From Exophiala sp. HKRS030 (taxonomy: Eukaryota > Ascomycota > Eurotiomycetes > Chaetothyriales > Herpotrichiellaceae), in NCBI GenBank assembly GCA_023897205.1, contig JAHWDD010000014.1:124001-188000 (forward strand): a stretch of DNA of 64,000 nucleotides. The letters run 5' to 3'. The notes below the pieces were generated by a model. It was given only the letters and a program-made list of their open reading frames with translations, searched no databases and had not been told where the DNA came from. How positions within the stretch are numbered: position 1 is the first letter of the stretch; every line of letters begins with the position of its first letter. The position numbers were made by a program, and so were the translations under genes. Positions 22,149-32,720 of the stretch are shown piece by piece.

Positions 22149-25100
22149 CTACGCAGCTTCAAGCAAAGGATCCTCTTCAGCAGCAACGCTCACTTCTTCC
22201 TCGCCTTCTTCTCCGACTCCAGCTTCAACTTCTTCAGTGCGGTCTGTTGTGACCTTGCCCCCCAGAGCCTTCATCTTAGCCTGCGTCATTTCATAGACAT
22301 ATTGTCCCAAATGTTCCACGCCTTCCATCTCCGTGCCCTGGACATCGTCTTCCATTTGCCGCTTAGTCGGAAACATCTCGCCGGTGGTCAGGACAAGTTT
22401 ATCCGGTCGCTGCATCAACAATTCCATTGCTGGCTTCATCTCATAGCATGTTTCGAACAGTTCCCGTCTGCCAAGTATGTACAGTCCCAATCTCGCGCGT
22501 GATAGTGCAACAGTAAGTCGGCGAATGTCCCGTAGATAACCGACAGACCGTGTTCGGGTCATTGACACAATCACATAGTCATTTTGTTCACCTTGGTATT
22601 TGTCCACAGTGGTAACGATTCGAGGCAGTCCAAAAAGCTTGTTGTTCTTACATCTGTGTTCGAGGACATCGCGAATCAAAGCTCGTTGGCCTGCGTAAGT
22701 GGTCAAAACTGTGATGCTGCGTGCTGGGTAGCCAAGTAGCCGCATGTATTGATACAAAGCAACTGTGTATTCGGCTTCTCCGAGATTCTGGATGAAATGA
22801 GGTGTCGGCTCGCGCTCTCCCTGTCCTTGGTAGTCTGGAACGTCAATGAACTGAAAGTCGTACCGGAAACCTGCGTTGGCTCGAGCAAAATCAGGGTGGT
22901 TTAGCAAATGCGGCAAGTTGCCAAGGTCATCATAGCGCCATCTGAATAATTCTGCAATAGAGGGCCGACAACGACCTTGTTTGTCAAGATGTATTGTAGG
23001 CACTCCCAAGCGCACGAAGCGGAGGAAGAGAGACTGTTCAAATTTCGCATACTGGCGTAGGGCTTGATTTTGAATGACGGGAGAATTCTGGAGATGATCT
23101 CCAACGAGCATTATTCGTTTCAGAGGCAGCTCTCCGGTCTTCAAGTCGGGGTCTTGCATTGCACAAGGGATGAATGATTCAATTTCCGTGATTTGAGCTG
23201 CTTCTTCCATGATCAATGTATCATAATGGAAACCAAGCTCTGCGATTTCTGACCTGCGTATGGCGGCATGAGTCGAGGTCATTGCGATAATTCGAGCTTC
23301 CTTCACCAGAAGGTGATTGGCCTGGTCACGACTATTGCGCAGAATTTCGAAAGGCCTGATCGACTCGAGCTCTGAAAAAATCTTGTTAATGTGGTGTTGA
23401 CAACCAGAGGCAATATCACGAGCCTCTTCAAAGGAGCAATCAGGTGGGAACAATGCTGGAACTGGAGCGTTTTTGAAGTAGTTGTAGAAAGGGAACGCCG
23501 CCAGAACATCTGCCACAGCTGCATCTGTTGCGTCAGCAGCATCCCAGAACCGCGCCCACGCAGGCTTGATAAAGACCTGATTAAAATACTCAGCAGTCTC
23601 ACATGAACTGCCATGAGCTCCTTCAGCACCAATTGAAGCTGCCAGTCGGTTGATTTCGGCCAGATAGGACTGACGGTTCTCTAGGAAGGACTCGACGCGC
23701 CCATATTTGCTGTAGGAGGCTTCGGCCTCTAGCTCTTCCTCGCCATGACCCAGGCGTAGCAAATGCCGAGGGTCAATGTCAAGGGCAATAATCTTCTGGA
23801 AAAGCTGGTTGAGCGCCTGATTGCTGTGCGCGACAAGGAGGATGCGTTCTGATGGGAAGTTGTGGTACAAAAGATTAATAGTCTGGGTAGCCACATCTGT
23901 CTTGCCAGTCCCTGGTGGCCCAACTATGACCGTAAGGCCAGGTTGTACCCCCGATGCAATCGCTTCAACTTGTTTTGGGGTGAAGCGAACGGCATTCTTT
24001 TTGGCAATATCCATCGGATATGGTCCAGTATTTGGTGGTTTGTATGAAGACACTACGATTGTCGACGAGTCTTGTTCCATTTGCTCTCTGCGCCGTTTCT
24101 TTGGATTTGTAGGAGGGACATTAAACTCTTGTGGTGACGACTTAAGAACGTACGGGCCGTTGAAAGGCGCTTCGTATCCAGGGGCGGCTTCAATAACTTT
24201 TCCTTGGAAGCCCTCCGTAAGGTGTTCCCAGTCCAAGAAGGTATCCAGATAGTCGATCGAGTCAACCCTGTTGGGTAGGGCTTGGAGGGAAGCCTCTTTC
24301 GGATCACCGTAGCCAAGGTAAACTTCTTGAAGCCATGATGGCAGTGAAGTTTGAGCAGAAACGAGCTTTTGTATAGTTTCCAACACGGGTTTAAAGTTGT
24401 TCTCGCGGCCTTGCCTTCGAACAAGAACGTTCAAAGAGGCGGTGATGTCTTTACCTCCCCGTGCAAGCCGACCCTTGTCTTTGAAATAAGCCGAAGCATC
24501 CAAGTCCAAGAGCAACCTTCTCCTTCGCGCTCTCGGAGCATCTCCATTCGACTTTTGCTCTCTTAAGGGTCTTCCGTTATCATCCAAAACTTGTACAACT
24601 TCGGCGGACCTCAAGGCCACGAATGGTCTTTGCTCTCCTTCTGAATCACCAGAATGGCCATTCGTAAGGGCACGAGTATCATCAGTAGGTTTGACTGCGA
24701 GCAGAAACACCACGTCATGAGGCCTCAAGCTGTCCCATTCTCTTCTCATCTGGTCCGTCAACCGACTGACATCTAGAATTGCCTCCGCTCGAACGAAGCT
24801 AGGTTTTAATTCACCGACTTTGGGTGCACCGACCTCGATTATGGCAGGGCTGTTGATGGGCAGAGCCATCCTTGAGAAACCTTCAAACATCGTGCTGGCT
24901 CGATCTCTGCTTGTTTTTGGCTTCATACGCTTGATGACGCTTTCCATGTCTTTTCGGATGCCGTAAAATGCTTCGGTTTGATATAGCTGGAAAGATCTCC
25001 ACATAAAGTCGCTTAGTGTTAGATACTGCAGATTCAATTTTGGGAAACCCAATGGTCGAGAGCCATCGTATTGTTCGTTCCTGAGTAATCTAGCGTCATA

Positions 25101-26387
25101 CAATGAGCTTTCAGTTGGTAGAATTGAGAATTTAGTCACAACTTCCTGAAAATCTCGAGGTTTTGAAAACGATGACAAGAGAGTCTCAAGGAGGACAGCT
25201 CGGTTGGCCGAAATCGCGGCAGCCGTAGGATAAGCTGTTCGAAAACCAAGGTGCTGACAGAGGCTTTCCATCTCTGCGTCCGAGAGGGCGACAAAATGTG
25301 ATTCTAAGTCGCTGCGATTGTCGATAGATCCATAATTTGAGAGAGCGAGGACTTTTAATTTATTCTCGAAATGCTGTAAAGCAACACGTTGCAAGCGCGC
25401 TAATGCTTCATAGTGCGTCTTTCGAGTCCCATCGTTTTCGGATTCGGAGTTACCCATATCGTCGACTGCAAAGCTCTGGAAATGATCGAAGAGACTTACA
25501 AGATCTCGGAGTAGGGCAGCGTCGTCCCTCGCAATCAGTTTCGATGTTCTGATGACTGCCAAGGTATTGAGATCTCGTAGAAGCGGGTTCGTATAGCGTC
25601 TGGTAGGTAGCTGACTGACGAGGTCGACCAGAAACTCTAGAAACCGTTCGCAATAGATAATTTCTTGAGAAGTTGCCATCTTTGGGTTGTTCAGCCGACC
25701 AAAGAACGCGACCAGCATGGAATATAGCCATGCTCGATCGAACCGCAGCCGAGCCTGGGCTTCTTGGTCTGCGCCTTCGTAACGTCTTTGAGCGGCCTTC
25801 CAGGCCTTTTTCCTGCTTGAACTGGAATCCAATAGCTTGTTCCTTGCGGAATCGTTGTGTAGGTTATGCCATATCGAAACCGAAACGAGTGGGGCGCATT
25901 CCTTGCGAACCTGGTCGGTTTCGAGCGACTGAAATGCACCGATGACAAAATTGAGGACGGACAAACGAGAAGAGACGTCTAGAGAGGAATCGAGATTGAG
26001 GGAAAGGATTCGACGGAACAACGCCGAGAAATCTTGAGGTCGCTCTGCGAAAAGAGCCCAGTCTTGCAAATTTGCTCGTTGTTTGACGTTGAAGAAGAAG
26101 GCGATGAGAATGACGTGGTGGTTCGAAGCATCCGTCGAGAAGGTCGGCCACAGGAATCTTTCGAGGATCTGGAGGCTTTCCAGAAGAGCGAGTGAGCGCA
26201 AGGAGAATGCCTCTTGTTGCAAGGGTTCCCAAATCGCGGTCGTGATCAGTTCTGGTTTTGCTTTGGTAGGCACTTTCTGCAGCCAGAGTTTCTGTGCCAA
26301 CTCTTCCCAGCGATTTTCACCCACATCTTGGGCACTCGCAGTCACATCAGTCGCGGGCGCCATGGCAGGCCGTAACTGGAGACCCAT
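22149..26387 (-). CDS. Intron-binding spliceosomal RNA helicase Aquarius (AQR/Cwf11)
   Basis: One uninterrupted frame encodes 1412 residues, close to the size of human AQR. The N-terminal part (about 1-780) is the armadillo-rich Aquarius domain, with WEELAQKLWL and FDRAWLYSMLVAFFGRLNN. The C-terminal part is a superfamily 1 helicase: Walker A GPPGTGKTDVATQ near residues 820-830, the DEAD-equivalent MEEAAQ near 1060, GDHLQNSPVI, VDKYQGEQNDYVIVSMTR and ALSRARLGLYI. AQR joins the spliceosome at the intron, links splicing to exon-junction-complex and snoRNP assembly, and limits R-loops. The end is acidic. The lack of introns in a 4.2 kb gene is notable given its function. It is divergent from THOC1, with 326 bases between starts. 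Confidence 0.95.
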   Translation of the reverse strand: MGLQLRPAMAPATDVTASAQDVGENRWEELAQKLWLQKVPTKAKPELITTAIWEPLQQEAFSLRSLALLESLQILERFLWPTFSTDASNHHVILIAFFFNVKQRANLQDWALFAERPQDFSALFRRILSLNLDSSLDVSSRLSVLNFVIGAFQSLETDQVRKECAPLVSVSIWHNLHNDSARNKLLDSSSSRKKAWKAAQRRYEGADQEAQARLRFDRAWLYSMLVAFFGRLNNPKMATSQEIIYCERFLEFLVDLVSQLPTRRYTNPLLRDLNTLAVIRTSKLIARDDAALLRDLVSLFDHFQSFAVDDMGNSESENDGTRKTHYEALARLQRVALQHFENKLKVLALSNYGSIDNRSDLESHFVALSDAEMESLCQHLGFRTAYPTAAAISANRAVLLETLLSSFSKPRDFQEVVTKFSILPTESSLYDARLLRNEQYDGSRPLGFPKLNLQYLTLSDFMWRSFQLYQTEAFYGIRKDMESVIKRMKPKTSRDRASTMFEGFSRMALPINSPAIIEVGAPKVGELKPSFVRAEAILDVSRLTDQMRREWDSLRPHDVVFLLAVKPTDDTRALTNGHSGDSEGEQRPFVALRSAEVVQVLDDNGRPLREQKSNGDAPRARRRRLLLDLDASAYFKDKGRLARGGKDITASLNVLVRRQGRENNFKPVLETIQKLVSAQTSLPSWLQEVYLGYGDPKEASLQALPNRVDSIDYLDTFLDWEHLTEGFQGKVIEAAPGYEAPFNGPYVLKSSPQEFNVPPTNPKKRRREQMEQDSSTIVVSSYKPPNTGPYPMDIAKKNAVRFTPKQVEAIASGVQPGLTVIVGPPGTGKTDVATQTINLLYHNFPSERILLVAHSNQALNQLFQKIIALDIDPRHLLRLGHGEEELEAEASYSKYGRVESFLENRQSYLAEINRLAASIGAEGAHGSSCETAEYFNQVFIKPAWARFWDAADATDAAVADVLAAFPFYNYFKNAPVPALFPPDCSFEEARDIASGCQHHINKIFSELESIRPFEILRNSRDQANHLLVKEARIIAMTSTHAAIRRSEIAELGFHYDTLIMEEAAQITEIESFIPCAMQDPDLKTGELPLKRIMLVGDHLQNSPVIQNQALRQYAKFEQSLFLRFVRLGVPTIHLDKQGRCRPSIAELFRWRYDDLGNLPHLLNHPDFARANAGFRYDFQFIDVPDYQGQGEREPTPHFIQNLGEAEYTVALYQYMRLLGYPARSITVLTTYAGQRALIRDVLEHRCKNNKLFGLPRIVTTVDKYQGEQNDYVIVSMTRTRSVGYLRDIRRLTVALSRARLGLYILGRRELFETCYEMKPAMELLMQRPDKLVLTTGEMFPTKRQMEDDVQGTEMEGVEHLGQYVYEMTQAKMKALGGKVTTDRTEEVEAGVGEEGEEEVSVAAEEDPLLEAA

Positions 26388-26713
26388 TGTCTTGTCTGTC
26401 GAGAGGGTTTCGAAAAGAAACTAAAATCTATTGAAGTGTATGGAGCCTTGTCGCTCGAAAATGATTCTCCGCAAACACCAAAAGAATTTCTCCGCAGCCT
26501 CGTCCTCGTAACCACATCTTTGACTCAGTTCTCTTTGCTAGAGCCTCTACCAGACGAGGACTTCTTCTCAGTTCGCTGAGACTCGTTGAACAAAGGTGCC
26601 GCGCAGACTACTTCGCACTCATATGTGGCGCCTTTCAACCAGCCTCGATGCGATACCGATAATACAACAGCCACCCCCTTCCTCCGTCCCGACCCTCCTC
26701 AGACTACACCAGT
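26388..26713. promoter_or_regulatory. Divergent promoter AQR / THOC1
   Basis: A 326-base, pyrimidine-rich spacer serves both genes. Positions 26596-26784 have an overlapping open frame in another phase, which is not taken as a gene. Confidence 0.55.
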
Positions 26714-28876
26714 ATGTCTTCAATCGACGTTCCCGTTGTCGGGCTGTACAGGCCTATCCTAGAGACATACATCCAGCAGCTTAGCTCCTCGCGCGAAGAA
26801 AGTGACTGCGACGCTCCAATCCTGGAATCAGACTGCGCCGAACTTCTTAGCGAACTGCGTTCAATTCGCACTCAGCAAGAAGACTCCGCCAGCCCACAAC
26901 TACACAATGCTGCATTGGAAACGGTCTTCCGCGATCTATTCATCGACGTCATAGCGAAGATAGACATCTCGGAGCCCGCGTTTTCCCAAATCTGGACCAT
27001 GTTAGATATCACTACCATACTCTCAGACAACGAACTGTGCGATGCTGGCCTGGGTTTTTGGCTGGTTGAAGAGCTTCTCGACAGTCAAACAATCGATGGT
27101 TGTCGCAAGGTCTTTGACTACCTCGAGTCACGTCGTGAGCGTATCACAGCAAAACATTTCAAACAGAAGAGTTTGGTTATACTACGCTGCTGCAATGAGC
27201 TCCTGCGTCGCCTCTCGCGGGCTGAGGATACTGTTTTCTGTGGGCGCGTCTTTATATTCCTATTTCAATCGTTCCCACTGGGCGACAAATCCTCTGTCAA
27301 CCTCCGCGGGGAATTCCATGTTGAAAATGTCACCACCTTTGACCCTGCGCCGAAGAAATCAGAAGATGCCATTCAACCTATGGAAATAGATACACAATCA
27401 CCGCCTCAGCAGGGGACAGCTTCTGGCGCGGAGACTCCATCTTCCTCACTACATGAAGCGGATAAGTCTACGGCAAGGAGTACGCCTGTGCCCGCCAAAA
27501 CGAAGATTGATCCCAAGGAAAAAGATCAGCCACCTCCAGACCTTGACACTCTCTATCCCAAGTTCTGGACACTTCAAACGCTCTTCTCCAGTCCGACGCG
27601 ACTTTTTGATCCAGCCAACATGGCCACCTTCAAAGATGGTATTTCGAGCACGCTTTCCGTCTTCAGAAGCGTTGCCCATAGTTCCGCCGCGAGCACTGCC
27701 TCTACGGAAGTGAAACGCAACCTCAAACGTAAGCGCACATCGGCTGAAACCGATTCTTCTACAACGACTTCTACATTCAACCCGAAATATCTGACAAACC
27801 GCGACCTCTTCGACCTCGAAATCCACGATACCGCTTTCCGGCGCCATATCCTCGTCCAAGCCCTCATCTTGCTCGACTTCTTGCTTAGTCTCGCGCCCAG
27901 CGCGAAATCCAGGTTTGATGGTCTTACGAATAAGTCGGTCCTGTACTCTTACACCATCACCGAGGAAGATACCAAGTGGGCACAGTCAACACGTGCTTCT
28001 ATTGTAGCGTATTTGCAGCAAGGGAACGGCAATGAGGGCAAGTTCTACTATCGCATGGTTGACACTGTTCTGTCCAGAGATAAGAACTGGGTGCGTTGGA
28101 AGGCAGAGAATTGTCCGCCGATCTCAAGGGATAGTGTCACCCCCCAGGCATACCTGGAGGCGAAGCAGACACTGACGAAAATTGCAAACAACGCGAAAGC
28201 CGCATTGCCGAACCCGCCAGGCGCAAGAGATCTCACTTTTCTGTCCAGGGTAGAGCCCCTGGAAGCTTTGAAGCGTCCCTCGCAGCGGCACAAAGTCCCA
28301 ACGCTGGAAGAGTACTACAAGGAAATAGAGCGGGACGATCTGGATCTAGACTTCGCCGTGACGGACGAGGAGAAGAACGAACTCGAAGAGCGGAAAGCCG
28401 GTAAAGTTTGGCGAGCACTGAGGGCGAGCAAGAATCGTTTCGTCATGTGCGAGAAGGTGCAATACGGAGGGGATCTCAAGGCTCTGGTCGAGGACGACAA
28501 ATTGGAGATGGAGGGCGAGGAAGAGAAGCCCACCGACGGTGAAGTGGAAGTCAAGGAAGAATCCACCGAGGACAAGACTGACGTACGAGAAGAGTCTCGC
28601 GGCGACGATGAGGAAGGCAATGGTGAGCAGGGCAAAGTGGCACAAGCCGGAGAGGGCGCAGATGACGGAGGCGATGCTCAAGAACCCAGCAATGCAGACG
28701 ACGCCGGACAGAGAGACAAGGTAGATGAAGATGTAGGACCGTCGATAGAGACGGTTCAGGCAGCGGAATCTCCTCTTGGGGAGGATACGGAGATGAAGGA
28801 TCCGGAGGAGAATGAGGAGCAAGATACAGGGCGAGATGCTGGAGAAACTAATCCAGATAGCGCTGTTCGGTCCTAG
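26714..28876 (+). CDS. THO complex subunit 1 (THOC1/Hpr1-like)
   Basis: A single exon encodes 720 residues. Recognisable THOC1 segments are TMLDITTILSDNELCDAGL, GCRKVFDYLESRRERI, the strongly conserved GDKSSVNLRGEFHVENVT near residues 195-212, and KNWVRWKAENCPPISR near 455-470. The middle (about 230-290) is a low-complexity Ser/Thr/Pro linker. The last 130 residues are highly acidic (Glu/Asp) with scattered Lys, a common nuclear-protein tail. THO, as part of TREX, coats nascent mRNA, couples transcription to export and prevents R-loops. There is no evidence for introns. Confidence 0.93.
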   Translation: MSSIDVPVVGLYRPILETYIQQLSSSREESDCDAPILESDCAELLSELRSIRTQQEDSASPQLHNAALETVFRDLFIDVIAKIDISEPAFSQIWTMLDITTILSDNELCDAGLGFWLVEELLDSQTIDGCRKVFDYLESRRERITAKHFKQKSLVILRCCNELLRRLSRAEDTVFCGRVFIFLFQSFPLGDKSSVNLRGEFHVENVTTFDPAPKKSEDAIQPMEIDTQSPPQQGTASGAETPSSSLHEADKSTARSTPVPAKTKIDPKEKDQPPPDLDTLYPKFWTLQTLFSSPTRLFDPANMATFKDGISSTLSVFRSVAHSSAASTASTEVKRNLKRKRTSAETDSSTTTSTFNPKYLTNRDLFDLEIHDTAFRRHILVQALILLDFLLSLAPSAKSRFDGLTNKSVLYSYTITEEDTKWAQSTRASIVAYLQQGNGNEGKFYYRMVDTVLSRDKNWVRWKAENCPPISRDSVTPQAYLEAKQTLTKIANNAKAALPNPPGARDLTFLSRVEPLEALKRPSQRHKVPTLEEYYKEIERDDLDLDFAVTDEEKNELEERKAGKVWRALRASKNRFVMCEKVQYGGDLKALVEDDKLEMEGEEEKPTDGEVEVKEESTEDKTDVREESRGDDEEGNGEQGKVAQAGEGADDGGDAQEPSNADDAGQRDKVDEDVGPSIETVQAAESPLGEDTEMKDPEENEEQDTGRDAGETNPDSAVRS

Positions 28877-29372
28877 TCGTGACAATTGTCCTCGAGTCTG
28901 AATAATAACAATATCTTTTGCACGTGCCTAGGGCATTTCTCAACCTTGCTTCTCTGAAGTTGAAAACCCATCATGAATTTACACCGGTACAGTACGTAGT
29001 ATGTAGAGAGTACAATCCCTGTTTGGTGCTGCTGACGACGAATCCGATAGATGAGTCATGGCTTGCCCATCGATGATCCCTTTGGTATTGTCCCAAAAAC
29101 TTGCTTGCTTGCTTGGTTGTGATAAAGGATAAACACATTTCATGAAAATTCATTTCCAAAAAACTGACACCACCGAACCCTGCAGCTGGTGTCTGCACAT
29201 TCGGAGTCAAACATGGGCAATCCCGCGTTCGGCGACGGCCGCGCCCAGAAGTGTCCCTCCAGTTTGACTTTCTCTTCAAGTTCGAGACATCTCCGTATAA
29301 AAAATTCTCCTCTCCTTTTTCCCGTGAGATCTTGTTTCCCTCCGGTTCAGGGAAAATAAAGGGGACAAAGTC
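28877..29372. other. 3' spacer after THOC1
   Basis: No gene is recognised. A GCTT/CTTG tetranucleotide run occurs near 29100-29118. Confidence 0.5.
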
Positions 29373-29621
29373 CTACCTCATCTTGCCGTGTACATCGCGC
29401 GTCCAACTCTCCCCTACGTCGATCTGGTTCTCTTTCCCCGTCGCACCGGCAAAGTTTGCCATGCTGCCGAACCCTTGGTAAGGGGTGGTGGTCGGGCGGA
29501 GGCAGTCGTACCACTTGCCCTTGGGGTAACAGACTGACGAGACGTGGCGAGGAGGAGGATGAGAAGACGACTCGGAGTGCAACGACGCCGACGACGTGGA
29601 TGAAGTCCTCGAACAAGACAT
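29373..29621 (-). CDS. Small hypothetical protein, 82 residues
   Basis: A single frame starts at ATG 29621 and stops at 29373. The first 27 residues are Ser/Thr-rich; the rest (YPKGKWYDCLRPTTTPYQG, then FGSMANFAGATGKENQ and DVGESWTRDVHGKMR) is compositionally varied and looks folded or conserved. Codon third positions are mostly C or G, as in the neighbouring real genes, while the overlapping frames do not show this. I do not recognise a family. No signal peptide or membrane segment is visible. It could be a conserved small protein of filamentous fungi, or a chance frame; a longer N-terminus (ATG at 29717) is possible. Confidence 0.45.
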   Translation of the reverse strand: MSCSRTSSTSSASLHSESSSHPPPRHVSSVCYPKGKWYDCLRPTTTPYQGFGSMANFAGATGKENQIDVGESWTRDVHGKMR

Positions 29622-32600
29622 TGTGTAGGTATGGACAGTAGGGAGAGGAAGGTCTCCGCTTGACGATGTTTTTTTCAGGTCGTCGAGGGGGTGTGTGTAC
29701 TGTGTATACCGTGTCACTCTGTTATTGTGACCCTGTGACTATTTCAAGTACTGAGCACTGTAAAGATCTAATGGGGATCAATTGCTTGGTAGTAGATCAA
29801 ATGCTTGTTTACCTCCAGCCTACCCCGGACTCCATGAAAAAGGGGCCATTTTATATCCCGTATGTACGGGGTATGAAAAAATGTGTTGGTATGTAAAGGG
29901 TGCGTCAGTGAGAAGTTTTTTCATGGTCATTCAGACATCGCTTCGCCTCAGTCAAGAACGAGAGCTGAAAAGGGCATTGGATGCCGGCACGAACATCAAA
30001 TCTGTGGCTGGTCATGCAAATCTGAAAAATTTTCAGGAACAGCTCGTGGCATTGGATGTTGATGGAGACTATGTGTCAAAGGAACAGGAAACTTGAAGTA
30101 GGAATTACGTAGGAGGAATTCAGGCAAGTCAGGGCGAAAGAAGAGTCTAGAGGCTGCGTTCAATAGCCGTTACTAGGACAAGAATTTGCGGAGAAGGGAA
30201 GAGCGATTCTCCGGGGGAGGCTCGCTTGGCCCAACCCGTTGTCATTATTGTTGGGCCCCAAGACCATGAAAAAGAGATGGGAGAGAAATCCCGGTGGGTT
30301 GGCTTCACAGGGAAGAAATCTCTGCTTCTCGCACGCCTCAACAGCGACTAACTACTCCATATCCTTCCCATCTTGTTGGCGAATGGCCTGTCACCCGCGC
30401 CAAATCATCAAAAGGCCCCTGGAGCACTGCGGGGTAAGGCTAGGCTAGTACGGGAAGGAGCACAAAAAGAGAGTCCAGGAGATGGTTGTGGCCAAGTTCA
30501 TGGATCAAAGAAAGATGTAGCTGGTGTCTTACCGAGGCACAACAGTAGGGTTTGGAGAGGTGTCAAAGAAACTTCTGCCAGTGGAACAAAGCTGAAATTA
30601 TTTTCGGGGAGCAACGTGTGACATGATGTGTTCTCGAGACACTTGACAATGGCCAGGTGAAAAGACCCATCGAAACGGGATGTGGGAAACATGGTGACAG
30701 GCCGATTGTGGTTTGTGGTCACTCGTCAGCTCGAAAGCATATGATACCTGGGATATAGCGGAATTGTTGTCCAAAGGGTCAGATTCTGGCGGTTGAACAG
30801 ACCGTGCATCCTCTGCTTATCAGCATGCTCTTATGTACAGAATCCGGTGCGAGAGCCAGGAGAGAGATAGGGACGGATACTGTATACTACGTAATGGTCG
30901 AGTATCCAGTTGCCACCCCCAACGGGACTTGAGGTTGGACCAAGATGGGTGGCGGTGAGTGTGAAAAGGCGGCTTTGTTCGGGTCACAAATTGATTGATT
31001 GCTACTCCGCAGTCCGAGTATGGACGGTACAGTATTCGTACCTGTGTTGTGGCGTACAGTATGTCGCAATCAGAGTGGATTATGATTTTAGTCTTGCAGC
31101 CTTGGGTTTCAGGCCCGGACCTCCTCTTGTAAAGTGCAAACGAGGCTTAAAGCGAGCCTCGTACTGGTCCCATATCGAGGGCCCATCCTCCGTACTCCGT
31201 ACATCACAAGAGATAACATTGTCAGGCTGTGTCGGCCTTGACCAAGACGGCGAATCTCCGCAGGCTACTCCGTAGAAAGGGTATGGATCAGGGATGTGGT
31301 GAGCTTCGATTCGAGGTCAGGCCGAGTGTAACCACATGGCGAGCTCTGTACGAATATCGACGGCCTCACTCCTCCTCTTCCTCGTATGTTATCTCTCCTC
31401 CAGCAGCGCCAATGGCCCCGAAGCTGGCAAGGAGGGGCGCCATCCATGTGGCATTTCGTTGCGATTGGCCTCTGACAAGGCCCAAAGCAGACCGGCGGAG
31501 GCAGGACTGACTTCTGCGGTGGGTAGCGAGATGGAGGATCCGTTAGCCCTGGCTCGTCGGTCAATTAGCGGTCGTGCCCAAAGCCTTGTTGCTTTAGGCT
31601 GCCCCCCATGACCATGCGTACAGCCTCGGCAGATCACCAGCTGCTGGGATTGGAGCATTTGTCGTCCTGGCCTTGCCACCTTTTCAATGCTATCCGGTCG
31701 TGCGTCAGACGAGGTGATAAGGCTTGCTGGTCGACGAGGGAGGATTAGTGTGTGTGCGACTTTGTTCTGCCAGCGAAGTCTATGGAGTGGACGATTGAAG
31801 CTGCACTCACCAAGGGTTTCGAGGACTCGGACAGTAGGTGTTTGGGTTAGTCAACCATACCGAGTCTAATGGAGGGGACTGATCAGTCGAGGCACGCATG
31901 CACCGTAGAGGAGACGGAGTATGCGAGAGATAACAAAAGCTGTTGCGTGCTTCTGAGAACAGGCGGGCAAGGTTACCTACCAGTCAACGCTTAGTCTCGA
32001 CGCTCTATCCAGTCAAACCCTGGTTTCCTTGACAGCTTTGAAGCCTGAAAACCCCATTGTATGTTGTATGTACGGATACGAGTACTCGTATTGTAACAGC
32101 CTGACCCCATCATCTCCTTCCCACTCTTTTTCCTTGTCCTTCGCTGGCCATTTCTTTCCCGCAGCCTTACAGGCTAAAAGCCTTGTCCCAACTTACCACA
32201 CGTTGGAGCATCCCCTCATTCACCTTTCCTTTCGCTCTTTTCTTCCTTCTCTCGTGTCTTCCCCCTCCTTGTCTTCATTCTCGTTCCCTCCCTTGGTGGA
32301 CGAGCCATCCTGCAGTGATTCACATTGCTCGCATTGCTGGCGACAGCGCGCAGGCCCAGCCCTTAGTTCACGTGTTTTTCTTCACAGCCTTCCGCCAGCA
32401 GGTGTTATTCACCCCGACTTCACCAAACGCTCGCCTTGGCGATTCTCGTCGCGCGGCCTTGCGATAACCTGTCCTCGCAACACTCCATCACCAAGCTCTT
32501 TTCTCTTTTTCGCCATCGCATCCTCACTAGACATTATCCATCAAATTGTCGCGACAGCGGATTTTTTTTTGAAAAATGTCTTTGTCTCTCTGAGAGCGAC

Positions 32601-32720
32601 CGGCAAGCCAGCTCTGTACAAAAGCCTCGTCACGCTCTGTCGCCCGCCGCGTAGAGCCTCGCTTTCGGACAAGTCCGAGTCTTACCCGCCACCAATTTAA
32701 TTCACAGCTTACCAGCCTCC
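29622..32720. other. Gene-poor 3.1 kb region, probably long promoter and 5' leader
   Basis: No frame here has convincing coding character: many open frames of 60 to 120 codons overlap in all phases between 29.7 and 31.9 kb without motifs. From about 32.1 to 32.7 kb the plus strand is strongly C/T-rich, as in fungal 5' leaders, and this runs into the start of the C2H2-like regulator at 32721. A perfect 16-base palindrome lies at 32076-32091, and several TACTCCGTAC-like repeats occur near 31.0-31.2 kb. This is long compared with the 0.3 to 1 kb spacers elsewhere. Confidence 0.5.
32076..32091. repeat. 16-base perfect palindrome ATACGAGTACTCGTAT
   Basis: The sequence equals its own reverse complement. 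It lies 630 bases upstream of the C2H2-like regulator gene. Its function is unknown; it could be a dimer binding site. Confidence 0.5.

Noticed and set aside
32029..32700. 223-codon plus-strand frame before the C2H2-like gene
   Set aside because: Its Ser/Phe/Pro-rich translation follows from C/T-rich leader DNA, and it overlaps several other open frames without motifs.
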